A stretch of DNA of 64,000 bases from Mycolicibacterium helvum (GTDB lineage Bacteria; Actinomycetota; Actinomycetes; Mycobacteriales; Mycobacteriaceae), in NCBI RefSeq assembly GCF_010731895.1, contig NZ_AP022596.1:1860001-1924000 (forward strand), read 5' to 3'. This document shows positions 15,084 to 25,156 of the stretch, one piece after another. The notes below the pieces were generated by a model, which did no database searches, was not told where the DNA came from, and saw only the letters and a list, made by a program, of their open reading frames with translations. Each line of letters starts with the position of its first letter. Position 1 is the stretch's first letter. The position numbers and the translations under genes were made by a program.

Positions 15084-15089
15084 TAGGCT
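15084..15089 (+). promoter_or_regulatory. Candidate -10 box (TAGGCT), leaderless start of stf0
   Basis: TAGGCT fits TAnnnT, lies six bases before ATG 15096 and is not followed by a ribosome site. It suggests that stf0-cysD-cysNC starts its own leaderless transcript. Confidence 0.45.
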
Positions 15090-15095
15090 CAGCGC

Positions 15096-15899
15096 ATGTC
15101 CGCTCAGCCGACCGCCTACCTCGTGCTCGCTTCCCAACGCAGCGGCAGCACGCTGTTGGTCGAGTCGTTGCGCGCTACCGGGGTGGCCGGTGAGCCCCAG
15201 GAGTTCTTTCAATATCTGCCCACCACCAGCATGTCGCCGCAGCCCAGGGAGTGGTTCGCCGATACCGACGACGAGTCGATCCTGCGGCTGCTCGACCCGA
15301 TCATCGAAGGCAAGCCCGACCTGGCTCCCGCCGAGATCTGGCGGGACTACATCCGGACCGTCGGCCGCACACCCAACGGCATCTGGGGCGGCAAGCTGAT
15401 GTGGAACCAGACATCCCTGCTGCTCAGCCGGGCCAAGGATCTGCCGGATCGGTCTGGATCGGGCTTGCTGTCCGCCATCCGTGACGTCGTCGGCAGCGAG
15501 CCGGTGTTGATCCATGTCTATCGCCCCGACGTGGTGTCGCAGGCAGTGTCGTTCTGGCGTGCGGTGCAGACCCGGGTCTGGCGTGGCCGCCCCGACCCGG
15601 TGCGGGATGCCAGGGCGGAGTATCACGCCGGGGCGATCGCCCATGTCGTGCGGATGTTGCGCGCACAGGAGGAGGGCTGGCGCACGTGGTTCCTCGAAGA
15701 GGACGTCCAGTACCTCGACGTCCCCTATCCGGTGTTGTGGCGCAATCTGACTGAGGTCGTCGCGCAGGTTCTCGAAGCGATGGGCGAAGACCCCCGGTTG
15801 GCACCGGCACCCGTCCTGGAACGCCAGGCCGATCAACGCTCCGATGATTGGGTTGACCGCTACCGCGCCGACGCGGAAAGAGAGGGCCTGCCGACATGA
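15096..15899 (+). CDS. stf0: Trehalose 2-sulfotransferase Stf0
   Basis: At 267 residues it has the same length as M. tuberculosis Stf0 (Rv0295c). The N-terminal [13 protein letters not shown] is the PAPS 5'-phosphosulfate-binding loop. The trehalose-side features GEPQEFFQY and GGKLMWNQ follow the Stf0 layout, and the later segment [20 protein letters not shown] contributes 3'-phosphate binding. Stf0 transfers sulfate from PAPS to the 2-position of trehalose, the first step of sulfolipid-1 in M. tuberculosis; rapid growers make trehalose sulfate without the full sulfolipid. Its stop overlaps the cysD start by four bases (ATGA), so donor synthesis and donor use are coupled in one operon. Confidence 0.92.
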   Translation: MSAQPTAYLVLASQRSGSTLLVESLRATGVAGEPQEFFQYLPTTSMSPQPREWFADTDDESILRLLDPIIEGKPDLAPAEIWRDYIRTVGRTPNGIWGGKLMWNQTSLLLSRAKDLPDRSGSGLLSAIRDVVGSEPVLIHVYRPDVVSQAVSFWRAVQTRVWRGRPDPVRDARAEYHAGAIAHVVRMLRAQEEGWRTWFLEEDVQYLDVPYPVLWRNLTEVVAQVLEAMGEDPRLAPAPVLERQADQRSDDWVDRYRADAEREGLPT

Positions 15900-16822
15900 C
15901 CGCGGATACAAGCACCGTGGACACCACCCACGTCGACGAATTGCGCTTGTTAGAGGCCGAATCCGTCCACATCATCCGCGAAGTCGTTGCCGAGCTACAA
16001 CGCCCGGTGCTGCTCTTCTCGGCCGGCAAAGATTCGATTGTTCTCTTGCGGCTTGCCGAGAAGGCATTTCGGCCGTCAGCGCTGCCCTTCCCGGTGCTGC
16101 ATGTGGACACCGGGCACAACTTCGACGAAGTCGTCGAGTTCCGCGATCGCCGGGTCAATGGCGAAGGGCACAAGCTGATCGTCGCGTCGGTGCAGGAGTC
16201 GATCGACACCGGCCGGGTTGCCGACCCGGGTCAGGGCGAGTCCCGCAACCGCCAACAGACCCGCACCCTGCTCGATGCCCTGGAGGCGGGCGGATTCGAT
16301 GCCGCATTCGGCGGCGCGCGACGCGACGAGGAGCGGGCCCGGGCCAAAGAACGAATTCTGAGCTTCCGCGACGAGTTCGGCCAGTGGGATCCCCGAGCGC
16401 AGCGCCCCGAGCCCTGGTCGCTGTACAACGGCCGGATCAAAAAGGGCGAGCAGGTTCGGGTGTTCCCGCTGAGTAACTGGACCGAGCTGGACATCTGGCG
16501 CTACATCGAGTTGGAGAACCTCGAGATCCCCTCCATCTACTTCGCCCACGAACGGGAGGTCTTCGAACGCGACGGCATCCTGCTCGCGGTGTCCGACTAC
16601 GCCCAACCCCAGGGTGACGAACGCTCCGCGGTCGAGTGGGTCCGCTATCGAACGGTCGGTGATCTGACAATCACTGGAGCCGTTCGTTCCACAGCCGCAG
16701 GAATCGCCGGCGTGATCACCGAAATCTCCGCGGCGACGGTATCCGAGCGCGGCGAAACCCGCGCCGACGACCGCACGTCGGCGGCCGCCATGGAAGACCG
16801 TAAACGCGAAGGCTATTTCTGA
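15896..16822 (+). CDS. cysD: Sulfate adenylyltransferase subunit 2 (CysD)
   Basis: The 308 residues contain the PP-loop [20 protein letters not shown], the VDTGHNF block and the basic conserved segment [17 protein letters not shown]. They end in RKREGYF, typical of CysD. It transfers AMP from ATP to sulfate, forming adenosine phosphosulfate, with energy from GTP hydrolysis by its partner CysN. The last base of its stop codon is the first base of the cysNC start. The unit supplies activated sulfate for cysteine synthesis and, here, for the adjacent sulfotransferase. Length and motifs are complete. Confidence 0.95.
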   Translation: MTADTSTVDTTHVDELRLLEAESVHIIREVVAELQRPVLLFSAGKDSIVLLRLAEKAFRPSALPFPVLHVDTGHNFDEVVEFRDRRVNGEGHKLIVASVQESIDTGRVADPGQGESRNRQQTRTLLDALEAGGFDAAFGGARRDEERARAKERILSFRDEFGQWDPRAQRPEPWSLYNGRIKKGEQVRVFPLSNWTELDIWRYIELENLEIPSIYFAHEREVFERDGILLAVSDYAQPQGDERSAVEWVRYRTVGDLTITGAVRSTAAGIAGVITEISAATVSERGETRADDRTSAAAMEDRKREGYF

Positions 16823-18699
16823 TGACGACGGCGACACGTCAGCTGCTGAGGATCACCACCGCTGGTTCGGTGGACGATGGAAAGAGCACACTGATCGGCA
16901 GGCTTTTGCACGACACCGACAGCCTGCCGCTCGACCATCTTGAGGCGGTCACCGACGAAGAAGGTGTCGCCGATCTGGCCGCGCTGTCCGACGGTCTACG
17001 CGCCGAACGTGAGCAGGGCATCACGATCGATGTTGCCTACCGGTTCTTTTCGACCGACACCCGCAGTTACATCCTGGCGGATACCCCCGGTCACGAGCGC
17101 TACACCCGCAACATGTTCACCGGTGCGTCCAATGCGCACGCGGCGATCCTGCTCGTCGATGCCCGCGCAGGCGTTCTCCGGCAGACCCGACGGCATGCCC
17201 GAATCGCCAAGCTCGTCGGCATCAAGCACTTCGTGGCCGCCGTCAACAAGATCGACCTGGTCGGATTCGACCAATACCGGTTCAGGGAAGTCGAAGATCA
17301 GTTGCGGCAGTTGGCCTCTCGCCTTGGCGGCCTCGATCTGACGGTCATCCCGATCGCTGCCAAGCACGGCGACAACGTCGTGCACCGCTCCCCCGAGACA
17401 CCGTGGTACGAAGGTCCAACTCTGCTTGATTACCTCGAGCGTGTGGAGCTGACGGCACCGCAGGCCGAGGCGAGCTGGCTTCGGCTGCCGATCCAGTGGG
17501 TGTCCCGGCCAACCGCCGATCAGCGCCGGCGCTACACCGGACGGCTGTCGGGCGGCACGCTGACGGTCGGCGACCCTGTCGTCGCACTTCCGTCCGGTAC
17601 CCGCTCGGTGGTGACCGCCCTTGACGCCCTGGATGACGAACGTACGATAGCGGTTGCGCCGCTGTCGGTTTCGGTGGAGCTGGCCGACGATATCGATGTG
17701 GGTCGCGGCGATGTCTTGGTCAGCGGTCTCGACGAGCCACACCTGCCGACACTGGCGCGCGAACTCGATGCCACTGTCTGCTGGTTCACCGATACACCGC
17801 TGCGTGCCGGGGACCGGGTTGCGCTCAAGCAAGGCACCGGAACTGTGCGGGCCACTGTCCAGGCCTTGCACACGCGACTGGATCCGGAGACTCTCGACGA
17901 GCTGGACGGCCCAGTTGAGTTGGCCATCAACGACATCGGCTCGATCACCCTGCGCACCAGTTCGATCGTGGTGGCCGACCCCTACGTCGAGGACCGCGAC
18001 AACGGCGCGTTCATCCTGATCGACGAGTATTCCAACGACACCGTCGGCGCCGGCACGATCCTAGAAGCCCGCGAGGTCAAGCCGGGGGAACAAACCCGCA
18101 ACGACATCAAATGGCATCCGTCGTCGCTGGACCGCGACTATCGCTGGACAGCAACACAACAGCGAGGCGCGACGATCTGGTTCACCGGTCTCCCGGCCTC
18201 AGGCAAGTCCACGCTCGCGGTGGCTGTCGAGCGTGCTCTGGTCGAGTCCGGCCAGGTGGCTTATCTGCTCGACGGCGACAACATCCGCCACGGGTTGTCA
18301 GATGATCTGGGCTTCTCGGCCGGCGACCGCGCCGAGAACATCCGCCGAGTCGGCCACCTGACGAGGTTGTTCGCCGACTCCGGGGTCATCGCTCTCGCGT
18401 CGCTGGTGTCACCGTTGAAGTCGGACCGCGACATCGCCCGGGCCCTGAACAACGCAGCCAAGCTGCCCTTCATCGAGGTGTGGGTCGCGACGCCGGTAAG
18501 CGAGTGCGAGAAGCGCGATCCCAAGGGCCTGTACAAGCGGGCACGAGCCGGTGAGCTCACGGGGTTGACCGGCGTGGACGGCCCCTACGAGCCACCCGAT
18601 TCCGCCGATCTGGTGGTCGACACCACCGGGGCGGATATCGATGACCTGGTCAAACAGGTGCTCACCGTGCTCGATGAGAAAAGTCAGCCGCCCACCTGA
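16822..18699 (+). CDS. cysNC: Bifunctional sulfate adenylyltransferase GTPase / APS kinase (CysNC)
   Basis: This 625-residue fusion has a CysN GTPase from residue 1: G1 motif [18 protein letters not shown]3 [12 protein letters not shown] and G4 NKIDL. Two EF-Tu-like beta barrels follow. From about residue 450 comes a complete APS kinase with its own Walker loop [11 protein letters not shown], the [14 protein letters not shown] block and [13 protein letters not shown]. CysN drives APS formation by CysD and CysC phosphorylates it to PAPS. Mycobacteria generally carry this fusion. Its 3' end overlaps the end of the convergent tam gene by 16 bases. Together with cysD and stf0 it forms a PAPS supply-and-use operon. 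Confidence 0.95.
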   Translation: MTTATRQLLRITTAGSVDDGKSTLIGRLLHDTDSLPLDHLEAVTDEEGVADLAALSDGLRAEREQGITIDVAYRFFSTDTRSYILADTPGHERYTRNMFTGASNAHAAILLVDARAGVLRQTRRHARIAKLVGIKHFVAAVNKIDLVGFDQYRFREVEDQLRQLASRLGGLDLTVIPIAAKHGDNVVHRSPETPWYEGPTLLDYLERVELTAPQAEASWLRLPIQWVSRPTADQRRRYTGRLSGGTLTVGDPVVALPSGTRSVVTALDALDDERTIAVAPLSVSVELADDIDVGRGDVLVSGLDEPHLPTLARELDATVCWFTDTPLRAGDRVALKQGTGTVRATVQALHTRLDPETLDELDGPVELAINDIGSITLRTSSIVVADPYVEDRDNGAFILIDEYSNDTVGAGTILEAREVKPGEQTRNDIKWHPSSLDRDYRWTATQQRGATIWFTGLPASGKSTLAVAVERALVESGQVAYLLDGDNIRHGLSDDLGFSAGDRAENIRRVGHLTRLFADSGVIALASLVSPLKSDRDIARALNNAAKLPFIEVWVATPVSECEKRDPKGLYKRARAGELTGLTGVDGPYEPPDSADLVVDTTGADIDDLVKQVLTVLDEKSQPPT

Positions 18700-19451
18700 G
18701 CGACCACGAAGATCCGGCGGAACGGGAAGTACGTGCGGCCGTCGGGTTGAGGCGGGTACGCCTCGTCCAGCAGCGGGATCAGTTCTCCGCGGAACTGCTG
18801 CCACTGAGCGTCGGTCAGCTGGTCGCGCACCGGGGTGAGCGCGGTGCCGGTGATCCACGTCAACACCGCGTTCTCTCCGCTGAGTTCGTGGAGGTAGGTC
18901 GTTTCCCAGGCATCGACCGCGCAGCCGGCGCCGGTGAGCAACTCGGCATATCGCATGGGGGTTTCGACGATGTCCGTGGTTCGGAACCTGAAGTCACCCA
19001 ACACCTTTGACCACGGATCCTGTTCGGCCAGCCGGCGTATGGCCGCGTGGGACGGCGCATCGAAGTTGCCGGGGACCTGAACCGCGATCCAGGCACCGGG
19101 CTCCAGCAGGCCTGCCCAGCTCACCATCAGCTCGGTATGCCCGGCGATCCATTGCAACGCCGCATTGCTGAACACGACGTCAGTGCCCGGTGGCGGTGTC
19201 CACGCCGCGATGTCTGAAAGCTGGGCGTCGATACCGCGCTCGCGGGCGGCGGCCACCATCTCCGGTGAACTGTCCACGGCCTGCAGCACGGCATCCGGCC
19301 AGCGCTGGGCAAGCTGCTCGGTGAGATTGCCGGGCCCGCAGCCCAGATCCGTCACCCGACGCGGAGACTCGGCCCCAATGCGCGCGAGCAGATCGAAGAA
19401 CGGCCGTCCGCGCTGATCGGCGAACCTGAGATACGTTTGCGGATTCCACAT
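18684..19451 (-). CDS. tam: Trans-aconitate 2-methyltransferase (Tam)
   Basis: This 255-residue class I methyltransferase has the SAM-binding motif [20 protein letters not shown], the acidic end of strand two (AVDSSPEM) and the Tam-type segments [11 protein letters not shown] and [12 protein letters not shown]. It begins [18 protein letters not shown], characteristic of the family. It methylates trans-aconitate, a spontaneous inhibitor derived from the citric-acid-cycle intermediate cis-aconitate. M. tuberculosis Rv0294 has the same neighbour (stf0). Its start faces the glycosyltransferase gene at 19481, leaving only 29 bases between two divergent starts. Confidence 0.9.
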   Translation of the reverse strand: MWNPQTYLRFADQRGRPFFDLLARIGAESPRRVTDLGCGPGNLTEQLAQRWPDAVLQAVDSSPEMVAAARERGIDAQLSDIAAWTPPPGTDVVFSNAALQWIAGHTELMVSWAGLLEPGAWIAVQVPGNFDAPSHAAIRRLAEQDPWSKVLGDFRFRTTDIVETPMRYAELLTGAGCAVDAWETTYLHELSGENAVLTWITGTALTPVRDQLTDAQWQQFRGELIPLLDEAYPPQPDGRTYFPFRRIFVVAQVGG

Positions 19452-19480
19452 GTCGCCACTTCACCACATCGGCGTCGATC

Positions 19481-21382
19481 ATGAAATCCACAGCGAGTTC
19501 CCAGCTGCGGCAACGTCGCCGGGTCAGCACTGTCGTGCACGGTGGTCCGGTGACCGCCACCGCCCAACTCATCGACGCACCCGCTGCGCCAGGGCCTACC
19601 GCCCGCCCGCGCACCGTTGCACGATGGCCGGCCATAGCGTTGATCTGCCTGCTGACCGTTACCGCCGCCCTCTACCTCTGGGATCTGTCGATCAACGGCT
19701 ACGGCAACACCTTCTACGCGGCAGCCGCTCAGTCCGGGGCCAAGAGCTGGACCGCGTGGTTCTTCGGCTCGCTGGACCCCAACAACTTCATCACCGTCGA
19801 CAAGCCGCCGGCTGCATTGTGGGTGACCGGCCTGTCGGTGCGCCTCTTCGGGATGAACAGCTGGGCGGTACTTGCGCCCCAAGCGCTGATGGGTGTCGGG
19901 GCGGTCGCCGTGCTGTGCGCCACCGTCCGCCGCGCCGTCGCCGACCCCACCCGCGGGGCGGTCGCGGGCCTGATCGCCGGCACCGTCCTGGCCCTAACCC
20001 CCGCTGCCACGTTGATGTTCCGGTACAACAACCCCGACGCGCTGCTCGTGTTGCTGATGGTCACGGCGGCCTATTTCCTGATGCGCGCCATACCCGGCGC
20101 GTCGTGGCGATGGCTCGCGCTCGTCGGCGCCGCATTGGGGTTGGCGTTCTTGACGAAGATGTTGGCCGGACTGATGGTGTTGCCGGCCTTCGGTCTGGCG
20201 TATCTGCTGTTCGCGCCGACGAATTGGTGGCGTCGTGTACTGCATCTACTGGGAGCCGCTGTGGCACTGGCGATCTCCGGTGGCTGGTGGGTGGCGATCG
20301 TCCAAGCGTGGCCGGCCGACTCGCGTCCCTACATAGGGGGGTCGACGAACAACAGTGTGCTCAATCTCGCGCTGGGCTACAACGGCGTCGATCGCATCGT
20401 CGGCGGCGGCAACAAGGTGTCGCACGGGCATCCCGGCGGGTGGAGCACCCATGCCGGGGTGCTCCGAATTCTTTCTGCGGAAATGGGTTACGAGGCTTCC
20501 TGGCTGCTGCCGGCGGTCGTGGTCGCGATCGCGGCGGGTGCGTATCTGGCCGTCCGTCGCCGGCTCAGCCGGATGGAAGCAGCCGGTTTTGTGACATGGA
20601 CGGTGTGGTTCGCCGTGTGCACGGTGGTGTTCAGCTACATGACCGGCATGGTCCACCCGTACTACACGATCGCCCTGGCCCCGGCGGCGGGCGCGCTGAT
20701 CGGGCTGGCAGCGGTGTTGAGCAGGTCGGCAGCGGTGACGATGGTGCTGGTCGCCGCCGGCTGGGCCATCGTCTTGCTGCACCGCGCCGGATTGGGCCCG
20801 GCGTGGTCACGCTGGCTCATCGGGGCCGCTGCCGTAACAGCGGTGGTGCTGCTCGTCGCCGCACTGACGAAGTGGCCGAGGCTCACGCCATTCGCGCTGG
20901 TGATATCGCTGTTCGCGAGCCTCACTGGCACCGCGATGTTCTCCGTCGCAACGGCCGCCACCCCGCACACCGGATCGATCCCGAATGCTGCCCACACCGC
21001 GGACGTATGGCCGACGGTCGGATCCCGGTTCGCGAAGACAATGACGATGGGCGCCAGCTCCGACAATGTCGATCCGCAGTTGGCCGAGTTACTCAGTGCC
21101 AGCAAAACCATGTGGTCTGCAGCTACCTCGGGGTCACAGGCCGCGGCCTCGCTGGAGATCGCCTCGGGCACAGCCGTGATGGCGATCGGTGGATGGAGCA
21201 GCGATCCGGTGCCCACGTTGGCGCAGTTCGTCGATGACGTACACGCCGGGAAGATCGCCTATTTCGTGGAGAGCGGACGAATGCGCAGCCACGATCGCAA
21301 TGGCGGGGAGATCGCCGACTGGGTACAACAGCATTACCAACCGATGAAGGTGGGCGGCGCGACGGTATATCGCCTCGTGTGA
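19481..21382 (+). CDS. GT-C membrane glycosyltransferase (GT39/ArnT-like)
   Basis: This 633-residue protein has an N-terminal cytoplasmic stretch, a first helix at about 48-68 and then ten or more membrane helices. The first outward loop carries NNFITVDKPPAALWVTGLSV, the DKPP block found in ArnT/PMT-type glycosyltransferases that use polyprenyl-phosphate sugars. A second conserved loop reads RPYIGGSTNNSVLNLALGYN. About 130 residues at the C-terminus form a soluble outer domain. It probably moves a sugar from a lipid-phosphate donor onto a cell-envelope acceptor; donor and acceptor are not identifiable. The true start could be a GTG about 60 bases downstream. It is a single gene between tam and the hydrolase. 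Confidence 0.8.
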   Translation: MKSTASSQLRQRRRVSTVVHGGPVTATAQLIDAPAAPGPTARPRTVARWPAIALICLLTVTAALYLWDLSINGYGNTFYAAAAQSGAKSWTAWFFGSLDPNNFITVDKPPAALWVTGLSVRLFGMNSWAVLAPQALMGVGAVAVLCATVRRAVADPTRGAVAGLIAGTVLALTPAATLMFRYNNPDALLVLLMVTAAYFLMRAIPGASWRWLALVGAALGLAFLTKMLAGLMVLPAFGLAYLLFAPTNWWRRVLHLLGAAVALAISGGWWVAIVQAWPADSRPYIGGSTNNSVLNLALGYNGVDRIVGGGNKVSHGHPGGWSTHAGVLRILSAEMGYEASWLLPAVVVAIAAGAYLAVRRRLSRMEAAGFVTWTVWFAVCTVVFSYMTGMVHPYYTIALAPAAGALIGLAAVLSRSAAVTMVLVAAGWAIVLLHRAGLGPAWSRWLIGAAAVTAVVLLVAALTKWPRLTPFALVISLFASLTGTAMFSVATAATPHTGSIPNAAHTADVWPTVGSRFAKTMTMGASSDNVDPQLAELLSASKTMWSAATSGSQAAASLEIASGTAVMAIGGWSSDPVPTLAQFVDDVHAGKIAYFVESGRMRSHDRNGGEIADWVQQHYQPMKVGGATVYRLV

Positions 21383-21437
21383 GACGCCGGTCCAGTTAAC
21401 ATCCCGGGAGGACGTGCCCACCCGAAAGGCCGCGACA

Positions 21438-22625
21438 ATGACGTCGAATGTCGACATGCCCATCCCGATGCCCGATGTTGCGGGTGCCGACGCCGGTTAT
21501 GAGGGTCTACCCGACCGCTCCGACCTGACCGCACTTCAGCGGCTCATTGTGGATTCCTCGGCGGTCGCCGATATCGGTCTGCGCACGGCGATCGCGTCCC
21601 TGGTCGGGGTTTCGATGCTGCCGACCGTGGCCAAAAGCATCGTCCGCCGCTCAGATCTGCACCGGGAGCGCAGCAACCTCGAGTTCTACGCCGAGCTCGC
21701 CGCGCGCCAAGACCCGGTGGCGTCGTTTCCCGCGCCCACGGTGCTGCCCACCGTGTCGACCCGCCCGGCGAACCCGTTGGCCCAGTACATCGCCCACGGC
21801 AACGTCGGAAACATGCGGTTCGAGAGCAGCTTTGAACCGGTCCACCCGAAGATGCGCAAGCAATGGAAACAGCTGGAGCGCAACAACATCGTCTGGGCCC
21901 AGCATTGGCGCCATGACGACGGGCCACGGCCGACCTTATGCGTGATCCACGGCTTCCTGGGTTCGCCCTATCTGTTCAACGGGTTGTTCTTCTCACTGCC
22001 GTGGTTCTACCGGACCGGATACGACGTCTTGCTCTACACCCTGCCGTTCCACGGCCGTCGCGCCGAAAAAGGTTCCCCGTTCAGCGGTTACGGCTTCTTC
22101 TCCCAGGGCATGGCCGGATTTGCCGAGACGATGGCCCAGGCCGTCCACGACTTCCGCTCCGTGATGGACTGGTTGCGTGACACCGGGGTGGAGCGCATCG
22201 CCCTGACCGGAATGTCGTTGGGCGGCTACACTTCAGCGCTGGTCGCCTCGGCTGACGACCGCCTCGAAGCGGTGATCCCGAATGTCCCCGTGGTCACACC
22301 TGAGCGGACCTTCGACGAGTGGTGGCCGGCCAACAAGCTGATCCAATTGGGCCGCACCTTCGGCACCATCAGCCGCGGGGACTCGGCCGCCGCGTCGGCG
22401 TACCACTGCGCGTTGAACTACGCCCCCCTAGTGCCACGCGACCGGCGCCTCATCATCACTGGCCTCGGCGATCGGCTGGCCCCGCCCGAGCAATCCGCGG
22501 CGCTGTGGGAGCACTGGGATCGTTGTGCGCTGCACTGGTTCCCGGGCAACCACATCCTGCACGTCAGTCAGCCGGAGTATCTGCGCCGCATCAATCGGTT
22601 CCTGCGCCCGTTCATGTGGGACTAA
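21438..22625 (+). CDS. Alpha/beta hydrolase, Rv0293c-like
   Basis: This 395-residue protein has an N-terminal helical extension of about 150 residues. The hydrolase core follows: LCVIHGFLGSPYLFNG (oxyanion region), the nucleophile elbow ALTGMSLGGYTSALVAS, an acid in IITGLGDRLAPPE and the final His in FPGNHILHVS. ATG 21438 is preferred over GTG 21414 because AAAGG lies eight bases upstream. The substrate is unknown; size and layout match M. tuberculosis Rv0293c, which flanks ESX-3 there but not here. It ends one base before the convergent methyltransferase gene. Confidence 0.82.
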   Translation: MTSNVDMPIPMPDVAGADAGYEGLPDRSDLTALQRLIVDSSAVADIGLRTAIASLVGVSMLPTVAKSIVRRSDLHRERSNLEFYAELAARQDPVASFPAPTVLPTVSTRPANPLAQYIAHGNVGNMRFESSFEPVHPKMRKQWKQLERNNIVWAQHWRHDDGPRPTLCVIHGFLGSPYLFNGLFFSLPWFYRTGYDVLLYTLPFHGRRAEKGSPFSGYGFFSQGMAGFAETMAQAVHDFRSVMDWLRDTGVERIALTGMSLGGYTSALVASADDRLEAVIPNVPVVTPERTFDEWWPANKLIQLGRTFGTISRGDSAAASAYHCALNYAPLVPRDRRLIITGLGDRLAPPEQSAALWEHWDRCALHWFPGNHILHVSQPEYLRRINRFLRPFMWD

Positions 22626-23555
22626 CTAGCTCTTGATCGCACTGACCAGCGTGATGCTCGCCAGCATGTTGGCTGCGTCGCCATCCGCAGAATCGACCGA
22701 CCGGCCGACGGCCTTCAGGTAGTCCAGCAGCGTCGTGTCCTGCGCCGTCCACCCGCGCTCGCTGAACCACTGTGCGGCAGGAGCATGCTGTTCGTTGTAC
22801 ACCAGCTGCCACCACTGACCCCGCTCGTTGTCGACGGCCTTCGCCTCCTGGACCTTCGCGCGGAAGGCGTCGCGATCCATCGGCTTGCCCTCCTCGACGG
22901 CAAGGTGGCTGCCAGAACTGGCCAGCGCGTCGATGCCGGTGAACAGCTGCTCCTGCGCGCTGGCGGGTAGGTAGATCAGCAGCCCTTCAGCGATCCATGC
23001 CGATGGCTGGTCGGGTTGAAAACCACCGTCCCGCAATGCCTGCGGCCAGTCGTCTCTAAGGTCGACCGCGATCTCGCGGCGCTCGGCCTTAGCGGTGGCG
23101 CCGTGTGCGGCGACGGCATCGCGCTTGAAGTCCAGCACCTGCGGCTGGTCGAGTTCGTAAATGGTCGTGCCGGGCGCCCAATCCAGTCGATAGGCGCGGG
23201 AGTCCAAGCCCGCGGCGAGCAGAACGATCTGGCGCACACCAGCCTGAGCCGCCCGCCGGAAGTACGCATCGAAGTAGCGGGTCCGGGCGGCTTGGAACGT
23301 GACGAAGTGCTGGCCGAACTCGGCGGACTTCAGCGGGTGTTCGGGCGCCTCGCCGTCCAACAGCGCGGCCCAGGGACCACCGACGGCGCGGCAGAACGTC
23401 TCCGCAAAGGGATCGACGGCCAGTGGATCGGGTTTCTGCGCCTCCAGTGCACGGGCGGCCGCGACGAACAACGCCGTCGAGCCGACGCTGGTGGTGATGT
23501 CCCAGGTGTCGTTGTCAGTTCGCACCGTCGCGACGATACGCGCAGAGTCTGACAC
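22626..23555 (-). CDS. S-adenosylmethionine-dependent methyltransferase (TIGR00027 family)
   Basis: The 309 residues carry the family markers: [24 protein letters not shown] near the N-terminus, the SAM loop [16 protein letters not shown], the acidic [12 protein letters not shown] and [10 protein letters not shown]. Mycobacteria encode many paralogues of this leucine-carboxymethyltransferase-like group; the neighbour relations point to Rv0281. The methyl acceptor is unknown. The start is GTG 23555, three bases after the stop of the MpaB-like gene, so both are read as one unit from the 24453-24535 divergent region. Confidence 0.88.
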   Translation of the reverse strand: MSDSARIVATVRTDNDTWDITTSVGSTALFVAAARALEAQKPDPLAVDPFAETFCRAVGGPWAALLDGEAPEHPLKSAEFGQHFVTFQAARTRYFDAYFRRAAQAGVRQIVLLAAGLDSRAYRLDWAPGTTIYELDQPQVLDFKRDAVAAHGATAKAERREIAVDLRDDWPQALRDGGFQPDQPSAWIAEGLLIYLPASAQEQLFTGIDALASSGSHLAVEEGKPMDRDAFRAKVQEAKAVDNERGQWWQLVYNEQHAPAAQWFSERGWTAQDTTLLDYLKAVGRSVDSADGDAANMLASITLVSAIKS

Positions 23556-23558
23556 GGC

Positions 23559-24452
23559 TCACACCAACGGCCGACCAGTTCGGATTCGCCAATCCACGTC
23601 CCGCAACAGCAGATTGAACGGGAACTCACGGATGAACCGCGGTGTCAGGTTGTTGAAAAACCGGATGCCCGCCATCAAACGATCGAATCTGCGCTGCTTG
23701 TCCGCATTCCACTCAAGCTGCATCTCCTCGCGGAAGCGCTGCGGCAGAAATCCGGTGGTGATGAGCAGGTTCAATCGCTCGAGGGCTTGTTGTCCGGGCA
23801 GCCGAACACCGCGCAGCCGCGATACCGCAAACGGGTACAGGTACTCACGGATCGTGTCATCGATATGCACCTTGTCCAGCGACTCCTGCCAGTACCGGTC
23901 GAACGCCGCCCGGTCCGCCGGCCACATCTCGGCGGGCACCTGCAAGGTGGTAGCCAGCGCCATGCTGTCGCGGTAGTGCCGGTCTGCCGTCTCGTCGTCC
24001 ATCTCTCCGATGAAGACTCGGGCGATGTCGACCCCACCCTTGTAGAGGCAGGCAGCCACCCAGAGTTGGAGGTCCTTGTCGAACGCGTTGTACTGCACCG
24101 GGCTATCGGGGGTGGAGTGCACCTGGGCATGCGACTTGTTGACCGCGCGCCGGTAAGCCTTCTTCTGCTCCGCGCTGCCTCTGGTCGCCACCGCAAGGTA
24201 GGTGAACGTCGTGCGCGCCCGCTTGATCGGGTGCCGGTCGGCGCGGCCGCTCTCGACCCGGCTTTCCATCACGCCGTAACCGACGCCGGGCCTGGCCAGC
24301 TCCATGATCACGTTCGCCGGGCCGGCCAGCAGCGCCACACCCATCAGCCCATCGTCGAAGCCGGGTCCCAGCCTGCGGCGACGCCGCGACGGCATCGGCG
24401 GCGCACTCACTGCGCGATCGACGTGATTGATGACCGGTTCGCGGATCGCCAC
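23559..24452 (-). CDS. Oxygenase MpaB-like protein (DUF2236), Rv0276-like
   Basis: This 297-residue protein has the MpaB/DUF2236 features: GVALLAGPANVIMELARPGVGYGV near the N-terminus, then TFTYLAVATRG, the His in NKSHAQVH and an N-terminal-to-central helical fold. Relatives include the haem-dependent oxygenase MpaB and the latex-clearing proteins; whether this protein binds haem cannot be decided here. It starts with GTG 24452 and leads the methyltransferase gene by three bases. It is divergent from a TetR regulator that probably controls it. Confidence 0.82.
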   Translation of the reverse strand: MAIREPVINHVDRAVSAPPMPSRRRRRLGPGFDDGLMGVALLAGPANVIMELARPGVGYGVMESRVESGRADRHPIKRARTTFTYLAVATRGSAEQKKAYRRAVNKSHAQVHSTPDSPVQYNAFDKDLQLWVAACLYKGGVDIARVFIGEMDDETADRHYRDSMALATTLQVPAEMWPADRAAFDRYWQESLDKVHIDDTIREYLYPFAVSRLRGVRLPGQQALERLNLLITTGFLPQRFREEMQLEWNADKQRRFDRLMAGIRFFNNLTPRFIREFPFNLLLRDVDWRIRTGRPLV

Positions 24453-24478
24453 TGTGCGCCACCTATCGGATCAAATCT

Positions 24479-24494
24479 GAAAACGAATGTTTCC
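24479..24494. promoter_or_regulatory. Candidate TetR operator (GAAAACGAATGTTTCC)
   Basis: An imperfect inverted repeat (GAAAAC, four-base gap, GTTTCC) lies in the 83-base gap between the divergent mpaB-like and tetR genes, in locally AT-rich DNA. Position and symmetry suggest that the regulator binds here to control both directions. Confidence 0.4.
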
Positions 24495-24535
24495 AAATAT
24501 TGCCGCCCTGGCCACAGCAATGTCAAGATGGGCTA

Positions 24536-25156
24536 ATGACGCAGGCACGCCCGTATGGCGGCGTTGACGCCGCTGATCGGCTCGCCCGGCGTCGGGCGCA
24601 GCTGCTGCGGGCCGGGCTGGAATTGCTGGGTAGCGACGTCGACCCGGCTGAGCTGACCGTTCGGGGCATCTGCCGGCAGGCCGGCGTTGCCACCCGCTAC
24701 TTTTACGAGAGCTTCATCGACAAAGACGAATTTGTGGGGGCGGTTTTCGACTGGGTGGTCGCCGAGCTGGCTGCCACCACCCAGGCGGCAGTCGCCACCG
24801 CCCCGGTCGACACCCAGAACCGGGCAGCGATGGCCAATATCGTGCGGACCATCGAGCTCGATCCCCGGGTTGGCCGGCTCATGTTCAGCTCGCAGCTGTC
24901 CAATGCCACGGTGGTTCGCAAGCGACAGGAGTCCGGCGCGCTGTTCGCGATGCTGTCGGGCCAGCACGTCGAGGCGCTGTTGCAGCGTCCGGCCAACGAC
25001 CGGATCAAGGCCTTCGCGCACTTCGTCGTCGGCGGGGTCGGCCAGACGATCAGTGCCTGGCTGGGCGGCTCCATCAAACTGACCGCGGATGAGCTCGTCG
25101 ATCAGCTCACCGCCATCATCGACGATCTCGGTGCGCCGCGACTGTTCCGCGACTAG
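24536..25156 (+). CDS. TetR family regulator, Rv0275c-like
   Basis: The protein is 206 residues and starts at ATG 24536. The helix-turn-helix occupies about residues 38-60 (TVRGICRQAGVATRYFYESF), followed by the helical regulatory domain with no cysteine or obvious ligand site. It is divergent from the MpaB-like and methyltransferase pair, with a candidate operator between them, the classic layout of a local repressor. Its stop overlaps by four bases the stop of the convergent VOC gene. An alternative start 36 bases upstream is possible but would run through the AT-rich control region. Confidence 0.85.
   Translation: MTQARPYGGVDAADRLARRRAQLLRAGLELLGSDVDPAELTVRGICRQAGVATRYFYESFIDKDEFVGAVFDWVVAELAATTQAAVATAPVDTQNRAAMANIVRTIELDPRVGRLMFSSQLSNATVVRKRQESGALFAMLSGQHVEALLQRPANDRIKAFAHFVVGGVGQTISAWLGGSIKLTADELVDQLTAIIDDLGAPRLFRD

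Noticed and set aside
14949..15911. Minus-strand frame of 320 codons opposite stf0
   Set aside because: The plus strand encodes a complete Stf0 sulfotransferase; the antisense frame has no recognisable motif.
19450..21237. A 595-codon plus-strand frame overlapping the GT-C glycosyltransferase in another frame
   Set aside because: It is Arg/Gly-rich with no hydrophobic pattern, while the other frame gives a clear membrane protein with a DKPP motif.
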